This document shows positions 34,910 to 46,490 of a DNA stretch of 64,000 nt, in pieces (position 1 is the stretch's first letter; every line of letters begins with the position of its first letter). A program made the translations under genes and the position numbers. Under the pieces are notes generated by a model. It did not search any database. It saw nothing but the letters and a program-made list of their open reading frames with translations, and was not told the DNA's origin. Origin of the DNA: Pseudomonadota bacterium (GTDB taxonomy: Bacteria; Pseudomonadota; Gammaproteobacteria; Burkholderiales; SG8-39). The stretch is from NCBI GenBank assembly GCA_947455195.1, contig CANGMI010000004.1, positions 124,001 to 188,000 on the forward strand. The letters run 5' to 3'.

Positions 34910-35865
34910 TTCATTCCCGTGTCATCGGCAGCGGGCGCTGCCTCCCGGAGCGGGTCGTTCTGAACGAGGAACTGGCCACACGTCTGGATACGACCGACGA
35001 GTGGATTCGTACCCGAACCGGCATCCGTCAGCGTCATCTCGCTGCCACCGGCCAGACATCCAGTGACCTTGCACTGGTTGCCAGTCGCGAGGCGCTCGCC
35101 GCGGCCGGCGTCGAGGCCCGCGAACTCGATCTCATCATCGTGGCGACCTCGACGCCTGACTTCATTTTTCCCAGTACGGCCTGCCTCCTCCAGGAAAAGC
35201 TCGGTGTGCGGGGCGGCGCGGCGTTCGACATCCAGGCCGTTTGCAGCGGCTTCGTGTACGCGCTCGCGACTGCTGACGCCCACATTCGGGGGGGGCTTGC
35301 GCGGACCGCACTGGTTGTCGGTGCCGAAGTCTTTTCACACATTCTCGACTGGGAAGACCGCTCGACAGCGGTCCTGTTCGGGGATGGCGCGGGCGCCGTC
35401 GTGCTGCGCGCCGATACGGCCCCCGGAATCGAGGCCAGCGCACTGCATGCCGATGGATCGCAATCGGGCATTCTCTCGGTGCCGGGCAATGTGTGCGGGG
35501 GCAAGGTCGTCGGGTCGCCCTTCCTCCAGATGGACGGGCAGGCCGTCTTCAAGTTTGCCGTGCGCGTGCTCGACGAAGTGGCCCGTGAAGTTCTCGCGAA
35601 GGTCGGTGCCACGGTTGCGGATATCGACTGGCTGGTGCCCCATCAGGCCAACGTGCGGATCATCGAAGCAACCGCAAAGCGACTCGGATTGCCACCGGAT
35701 CGGGCGATTGTTTCGGTCGACCGCCACGCCAACACGTCGGCTGCATCCATTCCGCTGGCCTTTGACGAAGCCGTGCGTGACGGGCGGATCCGGTCCGGGC
35801 AGCGCGTGTTGTTCGAGGGTGTCGGCGGCGGATTTACCTGGGGCGCGGTTCTGTTCAGGTTCTGA
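34906..35865 (+). CDS. fabH: Beta-ketoacyl-ACP synthase III
   Basis: 319 residues, starts fatty acid synthesis by condensing acetyl-CoA with malonyl-ACP. Catalytic Cys113 lies in DIQAVCSGF, the histidine in [11 protein letters not shown] and the asparagine in [27 protein letters not shown] near the N-terminus and the C-terminal [10 protein letters not shown] are standard FabH. Translationally coupled to plsX. Confidence 0.97.
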   Translation: MIHSRVIGSGRCLPERVVLNEELATRLDTTDEWIRTRTGIRQRHLAATGQTSSDLALVASREALAAAGVEARELDLIIVATSTPDFIFPSTACLLQEKLGVRGGAAFDIQAVCSGFVYALATADAHIRGGLARTALVVGAEVFSHILDWEDRSTAVLFGDGAGAVVLRADTAPGIEASALHADGSQSGILSVPGNVCGGKVVGSPFLQMDGQAVFKFAVRVLDEVAREVLAKVGATVADIDWLVPHQANVRIIEATAKRLGLPPDRAIVSVDRHANTSAASIPLAFDEAVRDGRIRSGQRVLFEGVGGGFTWGAVLFRF

Positions 35866-35879
35866 GACGAGACAAGGCA

Positions 35880-36827
35880 ATGACACAACGTCAGTTTGCA
35901 ATGGTTTTCCCGGGGCAGGGTTCGCAGTCGGTCGGCATGATGGCTGGCTATGGCGATCATCCGGTCGTGCAGCAGGTCATCGAGCGCGCGTCGGCTGCAC
36001 TCGGTCAGGATCTCGGCGCTCTGATGCGCGACGGACCGGCAGAAGACCTGGGACGAACGGTGAATACCCAGCCGGTGATGGTCACGGCAGGCTATGCCGC
36101 CTGGTGCCTTTGGCGCGAGCTCGGCGGGCCCGAGCCATCGGTCGTTGCCGGGCATAGCCTGGGGGAATACACCGCACTGGTGGTCGCCGGCGTGTTGTCT
36201 CTCGAGCAATGTCTGCCCATCGTGCGGTTTCGAGCCGAGGCGATGCAGATGGCCGTGCCGGTCGGTACCGGTGCCATGGCTGCAGTGCTCGGGCTGGACG
36301 ATGACACCGTTCGCGGAGCCTGCGCAGAAGCCGCTCAAGGTGAGATCGTTGAAGCGGTCAATTTCAACGCGCCCTCGCAGGTCGTGATTGCAGGCCATGC
36401 CGCCGCCGTGGAGCGTGCCGGTGTGGCTGCGAAGGCCCGCGGTGCCAAGCGTGTCGTCTCGTTACCCGTCAGTGCCCCGTTTCACTCGTCATTGATGGCC
36501 CCCGCGGCTGCACGACTCGCCGAGCGGCTGGCGATCGAGCCACTTGCGCAGCCTCGGATCCCGGTCATTCACAACGTCGATGTCCAGCAGTACCGCGAGG
36601 CGGCGCAGATCCGTGCGGCCCTTGTCGGCCAGGCCGATCATCCGGTCCGCTGGACCGAAACGGTTCGTGCCATGGCCGCCAGTGGTGTCGATACCATCGT
36701 CGAGTGTGGCCCGGGGAAAGTCCTGGCCCCGCTGGCACGGCGCATCGACGACCGCCTGACGGGCACGGCCCTGATCGATCGCGCCTCGATTGAAGAGGCG
36801 ATTCGCACCCTGTCGGAGGCCTCATGA
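35880..36827 (+). CDS. fabD: Malonyl-CoA:ACP transacylase
   Basis: 315 residues. FVFPGQGSQSVGM-like opening (AMVFPGQGSQSVGMM), nucleophile Ser93 in VVAGHSLGEYTAL, and the catalytic histidine in SAPFHSSLM. VECGPGKVLAPLA lies near the end. It transfers malonyl groups to ACP to feed FabH and FabF. It starts 14 bp after fabH and overlaps fabG by 4 bp. Confidence 0.97.
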   Translation: MTQRQFAMVFPGQGSQSVGMMAGYGDHPVVQQVIERASAALGQDLGALMRDGPAEDLGRTVNTQPVMVTAGYAAWCLWRELGGPEPSVVAGHSLGEYTALVVAGVLSLEQCLPIVRFRAEAMQMAVPVGTGAMAAVLGLDDDTVRGACAEAAQGEIVEAVNFNAPSQVVIAGHAAAVERAGVAAKARGAKRVVSLPVSAPFHSSLMAPAAARLAERLAIEPLAQPRIPVIHNVDVQQYREAAQIRAALVGQADHPVRWTETVRAMAASGVDTIVECGPGKVLAPLARRIDDRLTGTALIDRASIEEAIRTLSEAS

Positions 36828-37558
36828 GACTGGATGGACGTATAGCGCTCGTAACGGGTGCCACCCGCGGCATCGGGCAGGCCATTGCTGCGCTGCTGGC
36901 CGATCGCGGTGCCACCGTGATCGGAACCGCCACGAGCGAGACCGGGGCTGCATCGATCACCACTGCGCTCGGCGGGCGCGGACGTGGCCTTGTCCTCGAT
37001 GTCACGGATGAGGCAGCAACCAGCGCTGCCATCGCAATGATCGAGCGTGATCACGGCCCGGTCGCGATTCTGGTGAACAACGCCGGCATCACGCGTGACA
37101 ACCTGGCGATGCGGATGAAGGACAGCGAATGGGATGAGGTGATGAGCACCAATCTCAAGTCGGTCTTCCGGCTGTCTCGTGCGGTGATGCGCGGCATGAT
37201 GAAGGCGCGCCACGGTCGAATCATCAGCGTCAGTTCTGTCGTCGGCAGCCTGGGCAACGCCGGTCAGGTGAACTACGCTGCCGCCAAGGCCGGGCTCGAG
37301 GGCTTCTCCCGCTCGCTCGCACGCGAACTGGCGAGTCGCTCGATTACCGTCAATTCGGTGGCGCCCGGATTCATCGACACCGACATGACCCGCGCTCTTC
37401 CCGAAGCACAACGCGCTGCGCTGCAGCAGCAGATTCCGCTCGGGCGACTCGGTTCGGTCAATGACATTGCCACCGCGGTCGCTTTTCTCGCCTCGGACGA
37501 GGCGTCCTATATCACCGGCACCACGCTTCATGTGAATGGCGGTATGTACATGTCTTGA
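36824..37558 (+). CDS. fabG: 3-oxoacyl-ACP reductase FabG
   Basis: 244 residues, NADPH-dependent SDR of the fatty acid elongation cycle. It shows GATRGIGQAIAALLADRG at the cofactor site, NNAGITRDNLAMRMK, catalytic Ser in ISVSSVVGSLGNAGQ and YAAAKAGLEGFSR (Tyr/Lys). The C-terminus TGTTLHVNGGMYMS is typical. Coupled to fabD; a GC hairpin (37563-37580) follows the stop. Confidence 0.97.
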   Translation: MRLDGRIALVTGATRGIGQAIAALLADRGATVIGTATSETGAASITTALGGRGRGLVLDVTDEAATSAAIAMIERDHGPVAILVNNAGITRDNLAMRMKDSEWDEVMSTNLKSVFRLSRAVMRGMMKARHGRIISVSSVVGSLGNAGQVNYAAAKAGLEGFSRSLARELASRSITVNSVAPGFIDTDMTRALPEAQRAALQQQIPLGRLGSVNDIATAVAFLASDEASYITGTTLHVNGGMYMS

Positions 37559-37589
37559 ACCCCCCTCCGGGTCGGGAGGGCTGTTCTGC

Positions 37590-37595
37590 TAGAAT
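37590..37595 (+). promoter_or_regulatory. Possible -10 element ahead of acpP
   Basis: TAGAAT in the 159-bp fabG-acpP gap, just after a hairpin (37563-37580). The -35 is poor. acpP often has its own promoter because it is needed in large excess over the fab enzymes. Confidence 0.3.
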
Positions 37596-37717
37596 CCGCG
37601 CTTGTTTTGGCGGTCTGCAGTCCGGCCTGGCACAGACCCGGGCAGCCGTCGTCGGTCAGCGCCGACGCGTCAATCGGATGCGACAACCGTCGCTGATGAA
37701 ATCAACAGGAGCCTTGC

Positions 37718-37960
37718 ATGGAAAACGTCGAACAGCGCGTCAGGAAGATCGTCGCCGAACAACTCGGAGTCAACGAGGCGGAGGTGAAGAACGAGTCGTC
37801 CTTCGTGGATGACCTTGGCGCCGACTCACTCGACACGGTCGAACTCGTGATGGCCCTCGAAGAAGAATTCGAGACCGAGATCCCGGACGAAGAGGCCGAG
37901 AAGATCACGACGGTCCAGCAGGCCATCAACTTCATCAACGCGCACGGCGACAAGGCCTGA
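37718..37960 (+). CDS. acpP: Acyl carrier protein
   Basis: 80 residues, highly acidic. The phosphopantetheine attachment serine is Ser37 in [15 protein letters not shown]. It carries growing acyl chains; AcpS, encoded further along (49619), adds the prosthetic group. An AACAGGAG site lies upstream of the ATG. The larger gaps on both sides fit independent high expression. Confidence 0.98.
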   Translation: MENVEQRVRKIVAEQLGVNEAEVKNESSFVDDLGADSLDTVELVMALEEEFETEIPDEEAEKITTVQQAINFINAHGDKA

Positions 37961-37991
37961 GCGCCTCGCGCTCGCCTCTCAGCCTGTTACC

Positions 37992-39230
37992 ATGAGCCGA
38001 CGTCGCGTCGTTGTCACCGGGTTGGGCATCATCAGCCCGGTGGGTCTCTCGGTTGCCGAATCCTGGCAGTCGATCCTCTCTGCACGGTCCGGTATCGGCC
38101 CGATCACCCGATTCGATCCGGGGCCATTCAATTCCCGCATCGCTGGCGAGGTCAAGGGGTTCGATGTCGAGAAGTACATGACCGGCAAGGAGGCCCGGCG
38201 CCTCGATCGGTTCATTCACTTCGGCATTGCGGCCGGGATGGATGCCCTGCGGGACTCCGGGCTTGATCTCGCGGCGAGCGACCTCGAACAGGTGGGTTGC
38301 ATCGTCGGCTCCGGCATCGGTGGATTGCCGTGCATCGAGGAGACGCACGACGACTACCTGCGAGGGGGCGCTCGGAAGATTTCTCCCTTCTTCGTGCCGG
38401 CTAGCATCATCAACATGATCGGCGGCCAACTGTCGATTGCGTATGGCTTGCGTGGCCCGAACTACGCCTGCGTCTCGGCCTGTACCACGTCAAATCACTG
38501 CATCGGCGAGGCAGGACGCCTCATCGAGTACGGCGATGCCGACGTCATGCTGGCTGGCGGTGCGGAAAGCACGGTCAGCCCGTTGGGGGTGGGCGGTTTT
38601 GCAGCCATGCGGGCGCTGTCTACCCGCAACGACGACCCTGAACACGCCAGTCGTCCCTGGGACAAGGACCGTGATGGTTTTGTTCTTGGCGAGGGGTCCG
38701 GCGTACTGGTGCTCGAAGAGTACGAACATGCCCGTCGCCGTGGTGCGCGCATCTACGCCGAACTGGCCGGTTATGGCATGAGCGCTGATGCGTTCCACAT
38801 GACGGCACCGTCTGAAGACGGCGAAGGGGCTGCGCGCTGCATGCGAAATGCGCTGCGCAATGCTCGACTGAATCCGGACGACATTGATTATGTCAATGCA
38901 CACGGCACTTCGACGCCACTGGGCGATGTTGCCGAAACGGTGGCGATCCGACGCTCTTTCGGTGATCACGCGAACCGACTCGCGGTGAGTTCCACCAAGT
39001 CGATGACTGGACATCTGCTGGGTGCGGCCGGTGGCATCGAGGCGGTGTTTTCCGTCCTCGCCGTGCATGAAGGCGTCGCGCCGCCCACGGCCAATCTGGT
39101 GGAAGCGGGGCCCGGATGCGATCTGGACTATGTACCCAACGAGGCGCGACGGATGCCGATTCGTGCGGCGCTGTCGAATTCCTTCGGTTTTGGCGGCACC
39201 AACGGCACCCTGATCTTTTCGCGCGTCTGA
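37992..39230 (+). CDS. fabF: Beta-ketoacyl-ACP synthase II
   Basis: 412 residues, elongating condensing enzyme. It starts [17 protein letters not shown]. The catalytic cysteine is in [16 protein letters not shown], the histidines in [11 protein letters not shown] and [16 protein letters not shown], and [12 protein letters not shown] closes the protein. Last gene of the fatty acid operon. A short GC palindrome (39272-39286) lies downstream without a U-tract. Confidence 0.97.
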   Translation: MSRRRVVVTGLGIISPVGLSVAESWQSILSARSGIGPITRFDPGPFNSRIAGEVKGFDVEKYMTGKEARRLDRFIHFGIAAGMDALRDSGLDLAASDLEQVGCIVGSGIGGLPCIEETHDDYLRGGARKISPFFVPASIINMIGGQLSIAYGLRGPNYACVSACTTSNHCIGEAGRLIEYGDADVMLAGGAESTVSPLGVGGFAAMRALSTRNDDPEHASRPWDKDRDGFVLGEGSGVLVLEEYEHARRRGARIYAELAGYGMSADAFHMTAPSEDGEGAARCMRNALRNARLNPDDIDYVNAHGTSTPLGDVAETVAIRRSFGDHANRLAVSSTKSMTGHLLGAAGGIEAVFSVLAVHEGVAPPTANLVEAGPGCDLDYVPNEARRMPIRAALSNSFGFGGTNGTLIFSRV

Positions 39231-39326
39231 GGATTTCCTGACCTGCCGGGCACGCGTGTTGCAGCATGTTTGACCCGGCGCGGGTCGATGGCGTCGGGCA
39301 TGGGGGAAAATTTTCACGCCGAGATG

Positions 39327-39354
39327 GGAACCGTGGGGCGTTTCGGCTGTCTAT
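39327..39354 (+). promoter_or_regulatory. Sigma-E-type promoter for rpoE operon
   Basis: GGAACC (39327-39332), 16-nt spacer, GTCTAT (39349-39354), matching the ECF sigma-E pattern GGAACTT-N15/16-GTCTAA. It lies about 100 bp upstream of rpoE and would give autoregulation. Confidence 0.5.
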
Positions 39355-39459
39355 CCGGGCGCGTTCGCCGTGTGCGCGTCTGAATGGAAAGGGGCATGAG
39401 ATCGATTCGGGGATCTGCTCGAGCCACCGTGGGATCGAAAAACCTGGGCTGGCGTGACG

Positions 39460-40062
39460 ATGAGCGACCTGGAAACCGACCAGACACTGGTCGAGCGAGC
39501 GCAATCGGGCGACAAGCGCGCATTCGAACTGCTCGTTGTCCGTTATCAGTCACGTCTGTCGCGACTGCTCTCCCGACTGGTGCGCGACCCTGCGGAACTC
39601 GAGGATGTGACCCAGGAAGCCTTCATCCGGGCCTACAGGGCGCTGGGGTCCTTTCGCGGCGAGAGTGCCTTCTACACCTGGCTCTATCGCATCGGCATGA
39701 ACACGGCCAAGAATCACCTGGCCGCATCCGGTCGACGCATTCCTTCAACGAGTCAACGCGTTCAGGACGAGGACGCCGAATCGTCCGACGACGCACGGAC
39801 TCCGCGCGACCTGGGAACGCCGGAGAGCCTGCTCCTGTCCCGGGAAGTAGCCGACACGGTCAATCGCGCCATGGAGACGCTGCCCGACGAGTTGCGCTCG
39901 GCGATCCAGTTGCGCGAACTCGAGGGACTCTCTTACGAGGAAATTGCCACTTTGATGGACTGTCCGATCGGCACGGTCCGTTCAAGGATATTTCGTGCAC
40001 GCGAAGCGATTGCCGGGCGACTGAGACCCTTGCTCGATCTGGGCGGGAACCGGCGCTGGTGA
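39460..40062 (+). CDS. rpoE: Sigma factor RpoE (AlgU type)
   Basis: 200 residues, ECF sigma factor for envelope stress. The sigma-2 region has RLLSRLVRDPAELEDVTQEAFIRAYRAL and GESAFYTWLYRIGMNTAKNHL. Sigma-4 has LREL EGLSYEEIA-type sequence (LEGLSYEEIATLMDCPIGTV). The ATG at 39460 (MSDLETDQTLVERAQ) is preferred over the GTG two codons earlier. It heads rpoE-rseA-rseB-mucD, the complete sigma-E module, with its own likely sigma-E promoter upstream. Confidence 0.96.
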   Translation: MSDLETDQTLVERAQSGDKRAFELLVVRYQSRLSRLLSRLVRDPAELEDVTQEAFIRAYRALGSFRGESAFYTWLYRIGMNTAKNHLAASGRRIPSTSQRVQDEDAESSDDARTPRDLGTPESLLLSREVADTVNRAMETLPDELRSAIQLRELEGLSYEEIATLMDCPIGTVRSRIFRAREAIAGRLRPLLDLGGNRRW

Positions 40063-40132
40063 GCGTGCGCGAGCAAAAGCGCGGGTCAGGCGAGACCAGC
40101 GACAGCACTTCAGGCAGAGCCGGGGGCAACGC

Positions 40133-40717
40133 ATGACGGATGAGGAACAACTTTCGGCATTGATGGATGGCGAAGGGGATGCCGACCCGGCATTTGTCGA
40201 GCGGCTCATGCAAGACGATGCACTCAGGCAGCGATGGCAGGAGCAGCACGTGGTAAGTGATCTGCTGCGGGGACACGCACCCGTCCCGTTCGACCTCCGT
40301 CGATTTCAGGCCGCGTTGGTGGCTGAACCCGTGGTGATGGTACGGCGCCGTCCCGTTCCGCACCCCCGACCGTTTTCAGCTTCGCGTTGGTGGGGGGGGC
40401 TCTCGGCGGTGGCGGCCTGTGCGGCGGTCGTGCTCGTGTCTTCGCTGGTTCTGCCGCGACACGGGGGGGGTGTGTTCGACGGGGCAAGCGGCGAGCAGGC
40501 AAACGTGGCCAGCACCGAGTCCCGGTCGAACCCTGATCGACCGGCGAGCGGGAGGGGTTCGTCGAGCGCAGATGGGGTTCGCGAAGTCCCGCCAGGCGCC
40601 AGCGTGCACGAGTACCTTCTGGCCCATGAGCCCGTTTCGGGCAGTTTCCTGTCGCGAGGCGAATCGGTTTTCGTACAACCCGTCAACGCGACGGATCCCC
40701 GGCAATCGGCTCGATGA
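40133..40717 (+). CDS. rseA: Anti-sigma-E factor RseA (MucA type)
   Basis: 194 residues. The cytoplasmic N-terminal domain (EEQLSALMDGE, then LRQRWQEQHVVSDLLRG) is the sigma-binding part. One membrane span at about 87-108 (SAVAACAAVVLVSSLVL) and a periplasmic tail follow. It holds RpoE at the membrane until regulated proteolysis. It overlaps rseB by 4 bp. Confidence 0.92.
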   Translation: MTDEEQLSALMDGEGDADPAFVERLMQDDALRQRWQEQHVVSDLLRGHAPVPFDLRRFQAALVAEPVVMVRRRPVPHPRPFSASRWWGGLSAVAACAAVVLVSSLVLPRHGGGVFDGASGEQANVASTESRSNPDRPASGRGSSSADGVREVPPGASVHEYLLAHEPVSGSFLSRGESVFVQPVNATDPRQSAR

Positions 40718-41709
40718 GGACGATAGGGGCGCTGACAGGCCGAATGGCGATGGTGGCGATGGCCTGTGTGCTCGGCTCGGCATCAATGCCGGTTGCCTCA
40801 CAGGATCAGGCGGATGCCACGAGTATCTTTCAGCGGATGCTTCGCGCCACTCACGAACTCACCTACACGGGGGTGCTCGTCTATCAGCAGGGCGGAATCT
40901 CCGAGACGGCGCGTCTGGCGCGTGGCATCGAACGTGGGAGCGCCCGTGAGCGCATGGAAATTCTTGACGGCGCGCCTCGCGAACTTCTGCTCGCCAATGG
41001 CCAGCTCGAGTGCTACCTGCCCAATCTGCACCGGGTGACGGTCGAGCAGGTCCCTGCAGGGCGTTCGCTCCTGCCGATTCTGCCTGCCTCGAGCGAAGTG
41101 GCCGCGTCGTATCGCTTGCGGGCCGAGGGGAGTGCTCGGGTCGCCGGACGCGACTGCGACACGATCCTGCTTGAACCCCGTGATGGATTCCGTTACGCGC
41201 AACGCTACTGGATCGACCGTGCGAGCGGCATGCTCATGAAGGCACAGATTCTCGATGAACATCGCGCAGTACTCGAGCAGTTTGCGTTCACGCAGGTCCA
41301 GATCGGAGGGGCCATCGCGCCGACGCTGCTGCGTCCCGGCTATACGCTTTCCCGCCTCGGGCCCGACTGGCGTGTCGACCGCGGTGGCATCCGCTCTCCC
41401 GCGCCCGGCGATACCGGCTGGCAGCTCGCGACCGCGCCGCCGGGCTATCGCAAGACGGCCGAGGTCGTCCGGGAAATGTCGCGCAGCTCGCGGGTCGGTC
41501 ACATGATTGTCAGCGACGGTGTTTCCGCCATATCGGTCTTCGTCGAACCGGCTCGCGGCGATGCACCCGCCGATTCACTCGGCGTTTTTCGTACCGGGGC
41601 CTTTCATGTCTTCAAGCGCCGGCTCGATGCCTTCGTCGTGACCGCCGTCGGCGAAGCGCCGGCGGTCAGCGTCCAGGCGATCGCCGAAGGTGTCGTGATG
41701 CGGCAATGA
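40714..41709 (+). CDS. rseB: Sigma-E regulator RseB (MucB)
   Basis: 331 residues, periplasmic protein that shields RseA from cleavage and senses lipid signals. It has a signal peptide, then LRATHELTYTGVLVYQQGG, the LolA-like N-terminal domain, and the C-terminal domain with GWQLATAPPGYRK and MIVSDGVSAISVFVEP. ATGA overlap with rseA. Confidence 0.94.
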   Translation: MRTIGALTGRMAMVAMACVLGSASMPVASQDQADATSIFQRMLRATHELTYTGVLVYQQGGISETARLARGIERGSARERMEILDGAPRELLLANGQLECYLPNLHRVTVEQVPAGRSLLPILPASSEVAASYRLRAEGSARVAGRDCDTILLEPRDGFRYAQRYWIDRASGMLMKAQILDEHRAVLEQFAFTQVQIGGAIAPTLLRPGYTLSRLGPDWRVDRGGIRSPAPGDTGWQLATAPPGYRKTAEVVREMSRSSRVGHMIVSDGVSAISVFVEPARGDAPADSLGVFRTGAFHVFKRRLDAFVVTAVGEAPAVSVQAIAEGVVMRQ

Positions 41710-41831
41710 TCGACTTCGACGACCGATGGAATCAGCCGCGGCGGGCTTGAATGTTTCCTTGATCGACCGAACATACCGTGGCAACGCAGTGCGCAGCCGC
41801 CCAGAACCTCCTCAACCCCAAGCCCGAGATC

Positions 41832-43289
41832 ATGAAGAAAATCCTTCTCCAGACTTTCATCGTCTGTGTCGCACTGTTTGTCGGCCAGGCAGCCCTCGCG
41901 CAAGCTCGCGAACTGCCCGACTTCACCCGACTGGTCGAAGAGCAGGGTCAGACCGTGGTCAACATCAGCACGACGCAGGCGCGGCAGGCGCGCGGTCAGG
42001 CTCAGCAAGGTGTCCCGCCGCAACTCGATGAGGATGACCCTTTCTACGATTTTTTCCGGCGCTTCGTCCCGCGGCAACCCGGCGGACCCACTCCGGGTGG
42101 TCCGAACCAGGGCACGCCCCGACAGCCCGAAGCGCAGTCGCTCGGATCCGGTTTCATCGTCACGCACGATGGTTACATCATGACCAACGCGCATGTCGTG
42201 GAAGGTGCCGACGAAATCACGGTGCGCCTCACCGACAAGCGCGAGTTCAAGGCGCGTCTGATCGGCACTGACCGACGAACCGACGTCGCGGTCATCAAGA
42301 TCGAAACCACAGGCCTGCCGACCGTGCGCATTGGCGATACCGCAAGGCTGCGGGTGGGCGAGTGGGTCGTGGCCATCGGTTCGCCCTACGGCTTCGACAA
42401 CACGGTGACCGCAGGCATCGTCAGTGCGAAGGGGCGCTCCCTGCCGCAGGAAAACTACGTGCCGTTCATCCAGACCGACGTTGCGATCAATCCGGGCAAC
42501 TCGGGTGGCCCTCTCTTCAACATGCGAGGTGAGGTAGTCGGAGTCAATTCACAGATCTACAGTCGTACCGGTGGCTACATGGGACTGTCGTTCGCCATTC
42601 CGATCGATGTAGCCATGGAGATCCAGCAGCAACTGCGCACCACCGGTCATATCAGCCGTGGACGCATCGGTGTCGTCATCCAGGAAGTTTCGCGTGACCT
42701 GGCCGATTCGTTCGGTCTGGCCAAGCCGGCAGGGGCGTTCGTGAGTCAGGTCGAAAAGGGTGGCCCCGCGGACAAGGCCGGCATCGAGCCCGGAGACATC
42801 ATCCTGCGCTTCGACGGCAAGACGGTGAATGCGTCGGGCGATCTGCCGCGTCTGGTCGGTGCAACCCGCCCCGGTACGCGCTCGACCCTGCAAGTCTGGC
42901 GCAAGGGCGCCAATCGTGACATCGCAGTGACCATTGGCGAGATGCCCGATGAGCGACTGGCGCAACGCGAGCGGGGACGCGGCGGCAAGAGGGAAGAAGC
43001 ACAGCCCGCCAATCGTCTGGGTCTGGTCATGAGCGAACTCTCGGCTGACCTTCGAGCCCGCATCGGCAGCACGGGAGGCCTGGTCGTCGAGGACGTGGTC
43101 GGCAACCCGCGGGGCGATGTCCGCCCGGGCGATATCGTCCTCGCCATCACCGCCAAGGGCACCACCACGGAACTCCGCTCGGTGGACCAGATGAACAAGG
43201 TGCTTGCCGCGCTGGACAAGGGCGCCGTGCTGACGCTGCAGATCCGGCGGGGCGATGCGGGTGTCTTCTCGACCTTGCGGGTCGAATAG
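41832..43289 (+). CDS. mucD: Periplasmic serine protease DegP/MucD
   Basis: 485 residues from the ATG at 41832, which gives a clean signal peptide (KKILLQTFIVCVALFVGQAALA). The HtrA catalytic triad is complete: His121 (TNAHVVEGA), Asp151 (RRTDVAVIKI) and Ser224 (NPGNSGGPLF). Two PDZ domains follow (GVVIQEVSRDLADSFGL and LGLVMSELSADLRARIG). It degrades misfolded envelope proteins. Sitting at the end of the sigma-E operon is the MucD arrangement of Pseudomonas and betaproteobacteria. A GTG at 41778 would add 18 non-signal residues. Confidence 0.95.
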   Translation: MKKILLQTFIVCVALFVGQAALAQARELPDFTRLVEEQGQTVVNISTTQARQARGQAQQGVPPQLDEDDPFYDFFRRFVPRQPGGPTPGGPNQGTPRQPEAQSLGSGFIVTHDGYIMTNAHVVEGADEITVRLTDKREFKARLIGTDRRTDVAVIKIETTGLPTVRIGDTARLRVGEWVVAIGSPYGFDNTVTAGIVSAKGRSLPQENYVPFIQTDVAINPGNSGGPLFNMRGEVVGVNSQIYSRTGGYMGLSFAIPIDVAMEIQQQLRTTGHISRGRIGVVIQEVSRDLADSFGLAKPAGAFVSQVEKGGPADKAGIEPGDIILRFDGKTVNASGDLPRLVGATRPGTRSTLQVWRKGANRDIAVTIGEMPDERLAQRERGRGGKREEAQPANRLGLVMSELSADLRARIGSTGGLVVEDVVGNPRGDVRPGDIVLAITAKGTTTELRSVDQMNKVLAALDKGAVLTLQIRRGDAGVFSTLRVE

Positions 43290-43336
43290 AACTGCCGCCA
43301 CGCATGTCTGGCTGGTCCCAACCTGTTAACATTGAA

Positions 43337-43379
43337 CGCCAGACGCGCCTCCTCTTCAGAGGGGCGCGCGCATCTGGCG
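43337..43379 (+). repeat. Strong hairpin in the mucD-lepA gap
   Basis: CGCCAGA (43337-43343) pairs with TCTGGCG (43373-43379), and an inner CGCGCC/GGCGCG stem lies between. No U-tract follows; it could slow polymerase or stabilise a processed end ahead of lepA. Confidence 0.6.
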
Positions 43380-43410
43380 CCGACTTCTCACCTCGCTCCC
43401 CGCGTGCCCG

Positions 43411-45204
<1,794 letters not shown>

Positions 45205-45251
45205 GCCCGCTCCCGCGGCTTCCATGAACAACCGATGCTGACAGTCTGCCC

Positions 45252-46046
45252 ATGAACTTCGCCCTGATCCTGCTGATCCTGCTGGTCGTGACCGGTCTGC
45301 TGCTGTTGCTGGACCGTCTGGTCTTGCGCCCTCGTCGCGCTGGCGCCGAGGGCGACATCGAACCCTGGTGGGTCGATTACTCGCGCAGTTTCTTTCCGGT
45401 GATCCTGGTGGTCTTCCTGCTTCGATCCTTTGTGGTGGAGCCCTTTCGCATTCCCTCCGGGTCGATGCTGCCAACGCTGTTCATCGGCGACTTCATCCTG
45501 GTGAACAAGTTCAGCACCGGGATCCGGCTGCCCGTCGTTAACTGGAAGGTGATTGACGTTGCACCGCCCCAACGAGGCGATGTTCTCGTTTTCAGGTATC
45601 CGAAAGATCCGAGCGTGGATTTCATCAAGCGTCTGGTCGGGTTGCCGGGGGACCAGATTCGCTACGCGAACAAGCAGCTGTCGATCAATGGCGAGCCGGT
45701 CACGACCACGGCCATGGCTGATTTCGTCAACCGCGAGCGCTATCAGGTAACCCACCAGTTCACCGAACGACTGGGGGAGCGTCAGCACCGGATCCTCATC
45801 GATCCGGACTCTCCGGCCATGCCTCCGTTTCTCGAGCAGTTTCCAAACCGGCAGAACTGCTCCTATACTGCCGAGAGCGTTACATGTACGGTGCCGCCCG
45901 GTCACTATTTCATGATGGGCGACAACCGCGACAATAGCCAGGACAGCAGAGTATGGGGGTTCGTTCCCGATGAGAATATCGTCGGCCGCGCCTTCTACAT
46001 CTGGATGAACTTTGGTGACATCAGTCGTATCGGGCGGTTCGACTGA
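45252..46046 (+). CDS. lepB: Signal peptidase I
   Basis: 264 residues, cleaves Sec and Tat signal peptides at the periplasmic face of the inner membrane. Two N-terminal membrane spans (3-20 and 46-60), catalytic Ser71 in IPSGSMLPTL and Lys126 in DFIKRLVGLPGD. GHYFMMGDNRDNSQDSR is conserved box E. Confidence 0.97.
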   Translation: MNFALILLILLVVTGLLLLLDRLVLRPRRAGAEGDIEPWWVDYSRSFFPVILVVFLLRSFVVEPFRIPSGSMLPTLFIGDFILVNKFSTGIRLPVVNWKVIDVAPPQRGDVLVFRYPKDPSVDFIKRLVGLPGDQIRYANKQLSINGEPVTTTAMADFVNRERYQVTHQFTERLGERQHRILIDPDSPAMPPFLEQFPNRQNCSYTAESVTCTVPPGHYFMMGDNRDNSQDSRVWGFVPDENIVGRAFYIWMNFGDISRIGRFD

Positions 46047-46127
46047 ATTCGATCGTGAGGTGCGAACCGGACGAATTTCACGGACGGGACTTTGTCCCGT
46101 GCTGTTGCGGTTCGAGTGGAGAGCAAC

Positions 46128-46490
46128 GTGCGCAGGCAAGCAGGCTTCAGCGTCTTCGGCTGGATGGTGATCGTCGCGGCGGGTGCCTGCCTCGGCGTCA
46201 TGGCGACGCGCATCTTCCCCGTCGTCTACGAATATCGCGTCGTTCGTGGCCAACTGGTCCGGCTGGCCGAGAGCGGCGAGTTGCGCAAGCCCACCGCGGC
46301 AGCGGTCGAGTCCTTGCTCCGCAATCGTCTGGCCATCGACTATGTAAGACCGGAACTCGTCGACGACATCACGCTCGAGCGGGTGGGTGACGAGTATGTT
46401 GCAAGTTTCAAGTACGAGCGTGTCGTCCCGATCGCAGGCAATGTCAACCTCCTTTTCCGATTCTCCGGCAGCAGCAACCCGAATCGATGA
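46128..46490 (+). CDS. DUF4845 membrane protein
   Basis: 120 residues from a GTG at 46128 with GGAGAG 5-6 nt upstream. One N-terminal membrane span (GFSVFGWMVIVAAGACLGVMATRIF) and a small extracytoplasmic domain (VVYEYRVVRGQLVRL, VASFKYERVVPIAGNVNLLFRF). This family lies between lepB and rnc across betaproteobacteria and related groups; its function is not known. Its end overlaps rnc by about 50 bp. Confidence 0.85.
   Translation: MRRQAGFSVFGWMVIVAAGACLGVMATRIFPVVYEYRVVRGQLVRLAESGELRKPTAAAVESLLRNRLAIDYVRPELVDDITLERVGDEYVASFKYERVVPIAGNVNLLFRFSGSSNPNR

Noticed and set aside
39272-39286. GACCCG-GCG-CGGGTC palindrome after fabF as a terminator
   Set aside because: Six-bp stem, three-nt loop and no U-tract.
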